From an uncultured Eubacteriales bacterium (GTDB lineage: Bacteria; Bacillota; Clostridia; Oscillospirales; Oscillospiraceae), in NCBI GenBank assembly GCA_900546615.1, contig URDJ01000013.1:1-63282 (forward strand): a DNA stretch of 63,282 nt, in the 5' to 3' direction. Every line of letters starts with the position of its first letter. The stretch's first letter is position 1. The translations under genes were made by a program, and so were the position numbers. The notes under the pieces are model-generated. The model saw nothing but the letters and a program-made list of their open reading frames with translations. It was not told the origin of the DNA and did not search any database. Positions 36,412 through 43,091 of this stretch are shown here, piece by piece.

Positions 36412-37641
36412 ATGAAAAAATTGATATCCCTGGCGATGGTCCTGGCGCTTATTCTATCGCTCGGCGTGCCCGCGCTTGCGGCGTCGAGCCTGAGCGACGT
36501 GAATCCCGGAAACTGGTTTTACAACGAAGTGAGCGAGATGGTCGCCTCCGGCGCCATCGAGGGCTATGAGGACGGAACGTTCAAGCCCGACAAGCAGGTG
36601 ACGGTCGTGGAGGCCGTGTCAATGGCGGCGCGCATGGTAGGGGCTCCCACCGGCGCGAACGAGACGCACTGGGGCGGCGTGCAGATGGAGCACGCCTATT
36701 CCTCGGGCTGGATAACCGAGGCCGAGGTCTCGCGCAGCGAGTACGGCAAGCTGGTCAGCCGCGAGCTGGCGTGCAAGATAATAGCCTCCGCGCTGGAGCT
36801 GAAGGCGGTTGAGGGCGTGGAAGTGAGCTATGCGGATATCGGCTCCGTGAGCGAGGGCTGCAAGGCGAGCGTGCTCGCCATGTGTACGAACGGGCTGCTG
36901 ACGGGATATGAGGACAATACCTTGAGGCCGCAGTCCATCCTGAAGCGCTCCGAGGCCGCGGCGCTGCTCTACCGCGCGGCGCATCTGGGCGAGCCGGCGG
37001 TGGACGACAGCCTCATAAGGGCCGCGGGCTATACGAAGCAGCAGATAATCGACTACTACCTGGAGGTCGGCGTCGGCTCCATGTACGGCGACAAGGGCCA
37101 GTCGGTGAAATGGGGCGTGCCCATCCGCTATTACATCAAGGGCAGCCCGACACAGGCGGACACCGAGCGGGTGGAGACCATCATCGCCGCGCTGAACGGC
37201 GTGCCGAACTGCCCGGGCATCAGCAAGGCCGAGAGCGAGAGCGAGGCCACGCTGATAATAAACTTTGAGCCCTTAGAGGTCGTGAACGCGGCTTTCGCCG
37301 AGTACCTGAAACTGGATCCCGGAGACGGTATAAACGGTTTCACGTACTTAAGCGAGAATCCCATGACCTCCTGTAAGGTCTATATCAGCAGCGAAGCGAC
37401 GCAGACGCTGCGCGATTTCATCATTTTAACGAACCTGTTCAGCAGCGTGGGCCTGTTCAATTCCAGCACCAAGTACGCGGACAGCGTGTTTTACAGGGGC
37501 GAAATGAGCGAGGGTCAGACCTTGCCGGCCTGGCCGAGCACGCTGGACTGGGCGCTGGTGCAGCTCGTATTCAGCGACAGCGTGCGCGCCGGCATGGGCG
37601 CAAGCACGGCCCGCAGCGTGGTGCAGAAACTTGTAGCGTGA
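36412..37641 (+). CDS. Secreted SLH-domain protein with DUF2927-like C-terminus
   Basis: A 409-aa exported protein. Signal peptide residues 1-23 end in ALA. Two SLH domains follow ([20 protein letters not shown] with [10 protein letters not shown], then [20 protein letters not shown]), anchoring it to wall polymer. The C-terminal 200 residues end in [20 protein letters not shown], preceded by [17 protein letters not shown]. This layout resembles DUF2927 putative proteases, but the usual Glu before the GL motif is not seen. Start: ATG with AGGAGGG. No operon mate is clear. Confidence 0.8.
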   Translation: MKKLISLAMVLALILSLGVPALAASSLSDVNPGNWFYNEVSEMVASGAIEGYEDGTFKPDKQVTVVEAVSMAARMVGAPTGANETHWGGVQMEHAYSSGWITEAEVSRSEYGKLVSRELACKIIASALELKAVEGVEVSYADIGSVSEGCKASVLAMCTNGLLTGYEDNTLRPQSILKRSEAAALLYRAAHLGEPAVDDSLIRAAGYTKQQIIDYYLEVGVGSMYGDKGQSVKWGVPIRYYIKGSPTQADTERVETIIAALNGVPNCPGISKAESESEATLIINFEPLEVVNAAFAEYLKLDPGDGINGFTYLSENPMTSCKVYISSEATQTLRDFIILTNLFSSVGLFNSSTKYADSVFYRGEMSEGQTLPAWPSTLDWALVQLVFSDSVRAGMGASTARSVVQKLVA

Positions 37642-37666
37642 ACAAAATAAGAAAGGAACAGATGAT

Positions 37667-38188
37667 ATGGCAAACCCGGTAGTTACCTTTGAGATGGAAA
37701 ACGGCGGTGTGATAAAGGCGGAGCTGTACCCGGAGATCGCGCCGAACACGGTGAACAATTTCCTGAGCCTTGTGAACAAGGGGTTTTATGACGGCCTCAT
37801 ATTCCACAGGGTCATCCCCGGGTTCATGATACAGGGGGGCGACCCGCAGGGCACCGGCATGGGCGGCCCGGGCTACAGGATAAAGGGCGAATTCAAGCAC
37901 AACGGGTTCAGCCAGAATAACCTGAAGCATGACCGGGGCGTGCTGTCGATGGCGCGGTCGATGATGCCGGACACGGCGGGCAGCCAGTTTTTCATCATGC
38001 ACGCGAAGGCGCCGCATCTGGACGGCGAGTACGCGGCCTTCGGCAAGGTCATAGAGGGCATGGAGGTCGTGGACGCGATAGCGAATACCGCGACGGACTA
38101 TAATGACCGCCCGAAGACGGAGCAGAAGCTGAAGAAGGTAACGGCCGAGACCTTCGGCGTGGAATACCCCGAGCCGAAGAAGTTCTGA
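37667..38188 (+). CDS. Cyclophilin-type peptidyl-prolyl cis-trans isomerase
   Basis: A 173-aa cytoplasmic prolyl isomerase with no signal peptide. The cyclophilin core is clear: [19 protein letters not shown], with the catalytic Arg in FHRV, then GSQFFIMH and [17 protein letters not shown]. There are 25 bases from the SLH gene and a GAAAGGAAC site before the ATG. It lies 40 nt before ssrA. Confidence 0.95.
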   Translation: MANPVVTFEMENGGVIKAELYPEIAPNTVNNFLSLVNKGFYDGLIFHRVIPGFMIQGGDPQGTGMGGPGYRIKGEFKHNGFSQNNLKHDRGVLSMARSMMPDTAGSQFFIMHAKAPHLDGEYAAFGKVIEGMEVVDAIANTATDYNDRPKTEQKLKKVTAETFGVEYPEPKKF

Positions 38189-38228
38189 GCAGAACCTGCC
38201 CGGCCCGCTGGCCGGGCAGCTGCAATAA

Positions 38229-38576
38229 GGGGTCGTACTGGTTTCGACGGGGGTGTAGAGACGGGGATAGCGGGCGGATGCGCCTGGCATCCTAAAAACG
38301 GGCAATTATAAATTAAAGAACAGCAATAAGACTGCTCTTCTCGCTGCCTAAGCAGTGAGCGTCTCCTCCGGGAGGGCCGCGGCCCGGATGTGAGGCGTCG
38401 ATCAGCGGCGAACGTGAGTGCGCAAAGCTTTGAGCGCACCATGCACAATGAAGCTACCGACCCCGTGAGTGTGAGCGTCCACGCTCGGGGAAGGGAATAA
38501 AAAGGACTCTCTGCGCCCGGAGAGGTCCCCGAGGAAGCACTTTCGGACGGGGGTTCGATTCCCCCCGACTCCACCA
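38229..38576 (+). ncRNA. ssrA: Transfer-messenger RNA (ssrA)
   Basis: One-piece tmRNA, 348 nt. The acceptor stem pairs GGGGTCG (38229-38235) with CGACTCC (38566-38572); the 5' consensus continues TACTGGTTTCGACGGG, and the T-arm GGTTCGATTCC and encoded CCA close the 3' end. The tag frame, if it resumes at the GGC at 38301, encodes GNYKLKNSNKTALLAA and stops at TAA 38349-38351. The terminal LAA fits ClpXP recognition. smpB is upstream on the same strand. Confidence 0.97.
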
Positions 38577-38583
38577 TATGAAC

Positions 38584-38624
38584 GAAGTCCGTTTTTCGAA
38601 CATTTTTATCGAAAAACGGACTTC
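38584..38624 (+). terminator. ssrA terminator hairpin 1
   Basis: A perfect 16-bp inverted repeat (38584-38599 with 38609-38624) and a 9-nt loop are followed by TCATTTTT. It is placed 8 nt after the mature tmRNA end. Confidence 0.85.
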
Positions 38625-38633
38625 TCATTTTTG

Positions 38634-38659
38634 GAAAGCCTTGTTGTATCAAGGCTTTC
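38634..38659 (+). terminator. Second hairpin terminator behind ssrA
   Basis: A 10-bp stem (38634-38643 with 38650-38659) followed by TCTTTTTATATTTT. The tail ends at the first base of the IS3 element. Confidence 0.75.
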
Positions 38660-38676
38660 TCTTTTTATATTTTGGA

Positions 38677-39960
38677 TGGTCCACTTCAAAAATCCCCAAA
38701 TGGAAAAGTATTATTTTCACTCCATGACGCTATTTGAACACCCGTTTTCGATAAAACTTGCATAATACTTCTCCTCAAAAGTCTGCGGCGTCTGGTATTT
38801 GAGTGTTTGGTGCGGACGAACTTCATTATAGAATCGAATATATTGCTCAACGCTTTTGAAAAAGCTTTGCTCTGAGGTATACTCTCTGCGGTATGCATCT
38901 TCTTTTTTGAATGTTGCAAAAAAGGTTTCAGCAACTGCGTTGTCATGTGGGCGGCCAGTAGCAGAAAAAGACTGTTTGACTCCATTCTTTTGAAGAAGCA
39001 GCGCAAAAGCAGCAGAGGTGTACTGCTTTCCTCGATCACTATGAAATGTAAGATTTTTCGGCTTGCCGCGTTCCTGATAAGCATTTCGAAATGTGGCAGT
39101 AACCAAGTTGGTACTGGCGTTACGAGATACTCTGTAACCTACGATCCTGCGGGCATAGAGATCCAAAATGATGCAGAGATATACCCAATAGTTGTTGACC
39201 CTAAAGTATGTAATATCGCTGACCCATATCTGGTTTGGACGTTCCGCAGTGAATTCTCTTTCGAGTAAATTGCGTTTTGCGTATTGCTGCCGCTTTTTAT
39301 ACTGCTTTTTTGCATCGGAACGAATACTTCTGAGATCTAATTCCTGCATGATCGCAGAGATTCGTTTGGCGCTGACCTTCATCCCATTTTGCGCTAAAAT
39401 GCTTCTGATCTTCTCGGCACCAAAGCGCTGCTGGCTGTCATCAAAAATCTGCTGTACCTTCAACATCAGCTCCGCCTGCTCTTCTTCCCGTTTACTTCGA
39501 TCTACACGTCGAAATATGTGATTATAGAAAGTGCCCCGGGCAACACCCAGGGCTTCGCACAACTCATGTACACTGAATTGCTGGTTTTCATGGTATATCT
39601 TTTCCAGCACTTCAAGTTTCCTGAGGAGCGGTACTTTGGCAAGAAATCCAGAAAGGCGAATGATCTCCACTTCATGTTCCATCTTCTCAAGCTTTCTTGA
39701 AAGCGTATCAATCTCTTTGGGCGTGTAGGTATGCTGCGGCGTCCGAATAGAACAGAATAGCTTACGCCAATGGTAAATCGTACTCTGTGCAATATGAAAC
39801 TCTTGACTAAGATCCTTGATGGACTCACCTTTTTCGTAGCGTTGAATGACTTTGGTTTTAACCTCCACAGGATATTCTGTTGGCATGATTCCATCCCCTT
39901 TCAAATATTCAGGATAAAACCATGACAGATGATTGTCGAGTAGTTGAGAAAACATGAATG
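38677..39960 (-). mobile_element. IS3-family insertion sequence
   Basis: The left end is placed at TGGTCCACTTC (38677), inferred by alignment with a related terminus at 41355. The right end is not resolved; a poorly matching GGCTCCAG near 39980-39990 is one option. The element carries a single transposase gene and is much more AT-rich than its surroundings. No target duplication could be confirmed. Confidence 0.75.
38717..39886 (-). CDS. IS3-family transposase (fused OrfA-OrfB, DDE)
   Basis: A 389-aa transposase in one continuous frame; most IS3 elements split this into two frames joined by -1 slippage. An N-terminal helix-turn-helix (SIKDLSQEFHIAQSTIYHW), a leucine-rich linker, a second HTH (SVHELCEALGVARGTFYNHI) and the DDE core are visible. 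The catalytic residues are in WVSDITYF, FHSDRGKQY and VAETFFATF, with exactly 35 residues between the second Asp and the Glu. All three are intact, so it may be active. The start is taken at MPTEYPVEV behind AAAGGGG; an upstream in-frame ATG exists at 39955. Confidence 0.93.
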   Translation of the reverse strand: MPTEYPVEVKTKVIQRYEKGESIKDLSQEFHIAQSTIYHWRKLFCSIRTPQHTYTPKEIDTLSRKLEKMEHEVEIIRLSGFLAKVPLLRKLEVLEKIYHENQQFSVHELCEALGVARGTFYNHIFRRVDRSKREEEQAELMLKVQQIFDDSQQRFGAEKIRSILAQNGMKVSAKRISAIMQELDLRSIRSDAKKQYKKRQQYAKRNLLEREFTAERPNQIWVSDITYFRVNNYWVYLCIILDLYARRIVGYRVSRNASTNLVTATFRNAYQERGKPKNLTFHSDRGKQYTSAAFALLLQKNGVKQSFSATGRPHDNAVAETFFATFKKEDAYRREYTSEQSFFKSVEQYIRFYNEVRPHQTLKYQTPQTFEEKYYASFIENGCSNSVME

Positions 39961-40052
39961 TTGTGATATATTTTTTCTAAGCTTTCTGGAGCCTTCGATA
40001 GAAATCTGTTAATAGAGTAAGAACCGAAAACAGATAAAGGGTGGTGTGCAAA

Positions 40053-41267
40053 GTGGGTGCATTTAATGTATTTTTAGACTCAAATGAATACAAGCGGTGC
40101 GGGCATAATTTCTCATGCACGCCGATGAAAAAGTTAAAAGAATTATCCCAAAATGGAACTATTCAACTCCTAATAACGAATGTCGTTGAGGGCGAAGTAT
40201 CTCAACATATAAAAAAGGATGTTCAGTCGTTTTTAGAGGGGCAGCGGAAACTGTCGAAAAACGCCGGTGTCATTCGAAATATTCCTGAATTTTCAGATAT
40301 TATTCGGAAAGTAAATGAAGCAGAGGTGTACGCAAGTGCAGAGAAGGCCTTTCAAGACTTCATTACAGAAAACTGTTTTGAAAAACTATCTTCTAATGGC
40401 ATAAATAATGACGCATTGTTGTCAGATTATTTTGTGCGGCGTCTTCCATTTGAAGATAATGCAAAGAAGGCAGCCGAATTTAAAGATGCGTTTATCGTTT
40501 ATACTCTTAGAAAATATGCTGATGATAATAATGTAAAAATCCATGTGGTCTCCAACGACTCTGGAATTCGGGGTTCGCTCTCAGAGGATCCGCACTTCAT
40601 GGTATTTAATCGTTCTGAAGATTTATTTGGATATATAACCAGTATATTGGAAAACGCAGCAGCAGAAAATACCCGTACCGTACAGGCGTTCATTAAAGAA
40701 GTTTACAACGAAATTGCAGATAGAATTATAGCAGAGATTAACGATTTTGGCGTTTGGGTTTCGGATGCAGAAGATGACTGTGATATACACGAGGTCAAAG
40801 TTCAAAGCATTGTACTTTCGTATGTAGATGAAATTGATGAATTTGAGATATTACCTACCCACATCCAAGCTGTGGTAGATCTCACGGTAGACTGTACCTG
40901 CATTGATGAGGACAATTCTTATTGGGATAAGGAAGACGGTACATATTTGCTTTTGGTCACACATGAATTGCGGCTGACCAAGACTATGGATTTCGATTTC
41001 AAGCTTACCTTAAATGTGGACTCAGATGAATATGGAAAAGCTGTTAGAATTGCAGGAATAGACGAATGCAGCTTAGATGGTATTCAAGGATCGATAGAGC
41101 TGGATGTGGAAGATGCTGATGATGTTGAAGTACTCCATTCATCCATGGATGACTATCATGATGAGTGTCCGGGTTCATATACAACATGCCCAGATTGCGG
41201 TTGTAAAATTAACTTTGAGAATGATGGCGGTAATGGTTTTTGCACGCGATGTGCACATAAACACTAA
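40053..41267 (+). CDS. PIN-domain (DUF4935-like) protein with C-terminal zinc ribbon
   Basis: A 404-aa protein from the GTG at 40053 (an in-frame GTG at 40041 is the alternative). The N-terminal half looks like a PIN nuclease: NVFLDSNEYKR supplies the first Asp, EFKDAFIVYTL the second acidic pair and VVSNDSGIRG the third. The centre is beta-rich and acidic. The last 35 residues form a CxxCxC...CxxC zinc ribbon (CPDCGCKIN, FCTRCAHK). The gene is AT-rich, unlike the host, and lies between an IS3 element and an IS3 end relic, so it was probably acquired. Ribonuclease activity is a family inference. Confidence 0.75.
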   Translation: MGAFNVFLDSNEYKRCGHNFSCTPMKKLKELSQNGTIQLLITNVVEGEVSQHIKKDVQSFLEGQRKLSKNAGVIRNIPEFSDIIRKVNEAEVYASAEKAFQDFITENCFEKLSSNGINNDALLSDYFVRRLPFEDNAKKAAEFKDAFIVYTLRKYADDNNVKIHVVSNDSGIRGSLSEDPHFMVFNRSEDLFGYITSILENAAAENTRTVQAFIKEVYNEIADRIIAEINDFGVWVSDAEDDCDIHEVKVQSIVLSYVDEIDEFEILPTHIQAVVDLTVDCTCIDEDNSYWDKEDGTYLLLVTHELRLTKTMDFDFKLTLNVDSDEYGKAVRIAGIDECSLDGIQGSIELDVEDADDVEVLHSSMDDYHDECPGSYTTCPDCGCKINFENDGGNGFCTRCAHKH

Positions 41268-41465
41268 GCGACGTACCCTTTTTGACGGTTTATGTTGAAA
41301 ATTTGACTCCTTATTTTCTTAATACTTTATGCACAAGGATTTCCTCTTTCACTGCCAATGGGTACTTTCCTCAAAAATTGAATAATGGAAAAGTATGCTT
41401 TTACTCCCTAAACTATTTAAGTTTAAGTACTTATTTTCGAGAAAGAATACCGGCATCTATAGTGT
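41268..41465. mobile_element. Relic of a second IS3 terminus in AT-rich DNA
   Basis: No gene. From about 41355 to 41450 the sequence aligns with the left end of the IS3 element at 38676-38755, including the shared AATGGAAAAGTAT and TATTTTCGA/GTTTTCGAT segments, at roughly 70 percent identity by eye. Frame-breaking stops show that the transposase end is decayed. AT-rich sequence ends near 41465. Confidence 0.6.
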
Positions 41466-41495
41466 TGCGATGCTCCAGGCGGCGAGCCGCCGCAG

Positions 41496-41521
41496 CCAGA
41501 TCGCGCATTTACGCGGTCTGG
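41496..41521 (+). terminator. Hairpin terminator without an upstream gene
   Basis: A 10-bp stem (41496-41505 with 41512-41521) followed by seven T. A smaller GGCGGC/GCCGCC hairpin lies just upstream at 41478-41491. The nearest plus-strand gene ends 230 bases earlier. Confidence 0.75.
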
Positions 41522-41594
41522 TTTTTTTACGTTCCCGCCCGCGTTTGTGGGTTTAAAGTGACCAAAGAGTATAGCACAAGCCGGCCTGTCAAAA

Positions 41595-41634
41595 GGGCCG
41601 CGGCCCTGATACGACGTGTATCGGACCGCGGCCC
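41595..41634 (+). terminator. Long hairpin terminator, convergent with the RHH gene
   Basis: A 40-nt hairpin (GGGCCGCGG arm at 41595-41603, CCGCGGCCC arm at 41626-41634, with inner pairs GATAC/GTATC) followed by TCTCTTTTTT. The T-tail is on the plus strand; it may also end the minus-strand RHH transcript. Confidence 0.7.
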
Positions 41635-41656
41635 TCTCTTTTTTATTCCAAAGCTC

Positions 41657-41860
41657 TCAGTTTTTCCTTGCGGGTTTGACGTTCAAGTCCGGGCGTATGC
41701 TGCCTGTGATCTCGCCGTGCTCCCGCTCAAAGTTTTTGATGCTCTCCCGTATCGGCACCAGGATATGGCTGTTGACAGAACGGCCCTCATAATCAGCCAC
41801 AAAGCCCAGCTTCTCCAGCATTTCTTCCTCAATGCGGATGGACACGCTCTTGATTGCCAT
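41657..41860 (-). CDS. Ribbon-helix-helix regulator, solitary
   Basis: A 67-aa protein with the RHH layout: a beta strand (KSVSIRIEEEML), then two helices with GRSVNSHILVPIRESIKNFE. Such proteins are Arc/MetJ-like DNA-binding repressors, often antitoxins. No toxin gene adjoins it. A GAGGTG site precedes the ATG. Three related AT-rich palindromic sites upstream (41876, 41903, 41928) suggest autoregulation. Confidence 0.8.
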   Translation of the reverse strand: MAIKSVSIRIEEEMLEKLGFVADYEGRSVNSHILVPIRESIKNFEREHGEITGSIRPDLNVKPARKN

Positions 41861-41875
41861 AAAAACACCTCAATG

Positions 41876-41943
41876 GATATATTGTATGTTTATTCTATGG
41901 CTGATATATGACAATATGTCTTAAATAGATATACCGTATATCT
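41876..41943 (-). promoter_or_regulatory. Repeated palindromic operator-like sites upstream of the RHH gene
   Basis: Three GATATA-initiated elements are spaced 27 and 25 bp apart: 41876-41890, 41903-41920 and 41927-41943. The last is a perfect 17-bp palindrome (AGATATACCGTATATCT) and the other two are imperfect. They cover the promoter region of the RHH gene and are the likely binding sites of its product (inference). Confidence 0.55.
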
Positions 41944-41976
41944 ACAAGGGCTCGCTGTGCTTATGCGGTGTTGAAA

Positions 41977-42096
41977 ATGCGCGTCGCTGTTGTGGGTTCC
42001 AGAGAGCTGCGTGTGACCGAGCTGGGCACAAGGCATGTCATCGACAACTGCAAAAGCCGCGAGTGTCCCCCGACCCGCCGTCGGCATAGAATGTGA
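41977..42096 (+). pseudogene. Truncated SLOG/DUF2493-like N-terminus
   Basis: A 39-codon frame beginning [17 protein letters not shown], which looks like the N-terminal Rossmann strand and GSR loop of DUF2493/YpsA-like SLOG proteins, then loses similarity and stops. Intact members are over 100 aa, so this is read as a remnant. The match is short and made by eye. Confidence 0.35.
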
Positions 42097-42127
42097 CAAG
42101 GCTCAAAAGCTTGGGGGTTCAGGTCAT

Positions 42128-43027
42128 ATGAAGCGTTACAACTGCAGAGGCGGCTGCCTTATATGCACCGTCACAGGCCCGACCGGGCCCTCGGGCGCAT
42201 CCGGGCCCACGGGACCTACAGGGCCGACCGGCGCGGCAGGCGTCACAGGGCCGACAGGCCCGGCGGGCGTCGCCGGCGCGGTGGGACCCACGGGGCCTAC
42301 CGGCGCTACAGGCAGCGTTCAGCCGAACCCCTATGACCTGTACGTACAGGCCGGAGCCGCCCCCGGTGGTGTCGGCAGCCAGGCTGCGCCCTTTCAGACC
42401 ATCGCGGAGGCACTCGCGGCAGTGGAACCCGACGGCGTTATAAACGTCCTGCGCGGCACATATCCCATCACGCAGCAGCTTGCGGTCAGCAAGCCCGGCG
42501 TAACTGTCCGGGGCGCAGCCGGGGCGGAGGTACTGCTCGAGGCCCCCGTGGTGCCCTTCCTGCTCAGCGGCGGAGACGATGTCATCGAGGGTCTCACGAT
42601 CACCAGCGACCAGCCCTACCCCGTCGAGTTCATACAGATCGGCAGCGACGGCTGCCAGATACTGGACTGCGACATCTACGGTCCCGCTCAGGCGGGCGAT
42701 TCCTCGACCTGGGTGGTAAACCGGGGTTTCGTGACCCAGACGGGTGTCTCCGGCCTGCTCGTGCGCGGGAACATCTTCCATAGTCTCAGGCAGCCGGCGT
42801 ATCTGAACCCCGGCTCCGTCGGCACCATCATGGGAAACGTCTGCTACGACACACGCGGCTATGTGGTTGACCGGGCGATCTTCGTCTTCTCCGGCAACTC
42901 ATGGGGTCTTCCGGCGAACGCGGTGGACATGGCCCTGCTCTCCGGCACGCTCACGGGAGCACCCTACGACCCTCTCTCCGCGCTCGAGGCCAGCAACAGC
43001 TCTGCCTCCATAAGCGACCAGCGCTGA
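42128..43027 (+). CDS. Collagen-like surface protein with beta-helix domain
   Basis: A 299-aa protein. After a 16-residue N-terminus with three cysteines come 16 Gly-X-Y triplets (mostly GPT), then a C-terminal region of about 225 residues. The latter looks like a right-handed beta-helix: [48 protein letters not shown] and [11 protein letters not shown]. The layout resembles BclA-type exosporium glycoproteins, though those carry a different C-terminal domain. There is no signal peptide, as expected for mother-cell-made spore surface proteins. The frame is opened upstream by unrelated codons; the ATG at 42128 is chosen. Confidence 0.8.
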   Translation: MKRYNCRGGCLICTVTGPTGPSGASGPTGPTGPTGAAGVTGPTGPAGVAGAVGPTGPTGATGSVQPNPYDLYVQAGAAPGGVGSQAAPFQTIAEALAAVEPDGVINVLRGTYPITQQLAVSKPGVTVRGAAGAEVLLEAPVVPFLLSGGDDVIEGLTITSDQPYPVEFIQIGSDGCQILDCDIYGPAQAGDSSTWVVNRGFVTQTGVSGLLVRGNIFHSLRQPAYLNPGSVGTIMGNVCYDTRGYVVDRAIFVFSGNSWGLPANAVDMALLSGTLTGAPYDPLSALEASNSSASISDQR

Positions 43028-43039
43028 GTTTTTTGGCCC

Positions 43040-43068
43040 TGTTCACCCGGCCGGGGCTGTGTTATACT
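43040..43068 (+). promoter_or_regulatory. Candidate promoter of the helicase gene
   Basis: TATACT (43063-43068) has a good -10 form; the -35 at 17 bp is the weak TGTTCA (43040-43045). The gene starts 24 bases downstream. Confidence 0.4.
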
Positions 43069-43091
43069 GGTCGAAATGGGAGGTGCGGAGC

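Noticed and set aside
38584..41640. Attachment-site repeat of the tmRNA 3' end beyond the insert
   Set aside because: Looked for the GTTCGATTCC...CCACCA sequence after 41200 and found no copy, so an integrase-type island boundary cannot be claimed.
42173..42321. Direct DNA repeats in the collagen gene as a mobile or CRISPR-like feature
   Set aside because: They are the codons of the Gly-Pro-Thr triplets and vary at third positions, so they are protein repeats.
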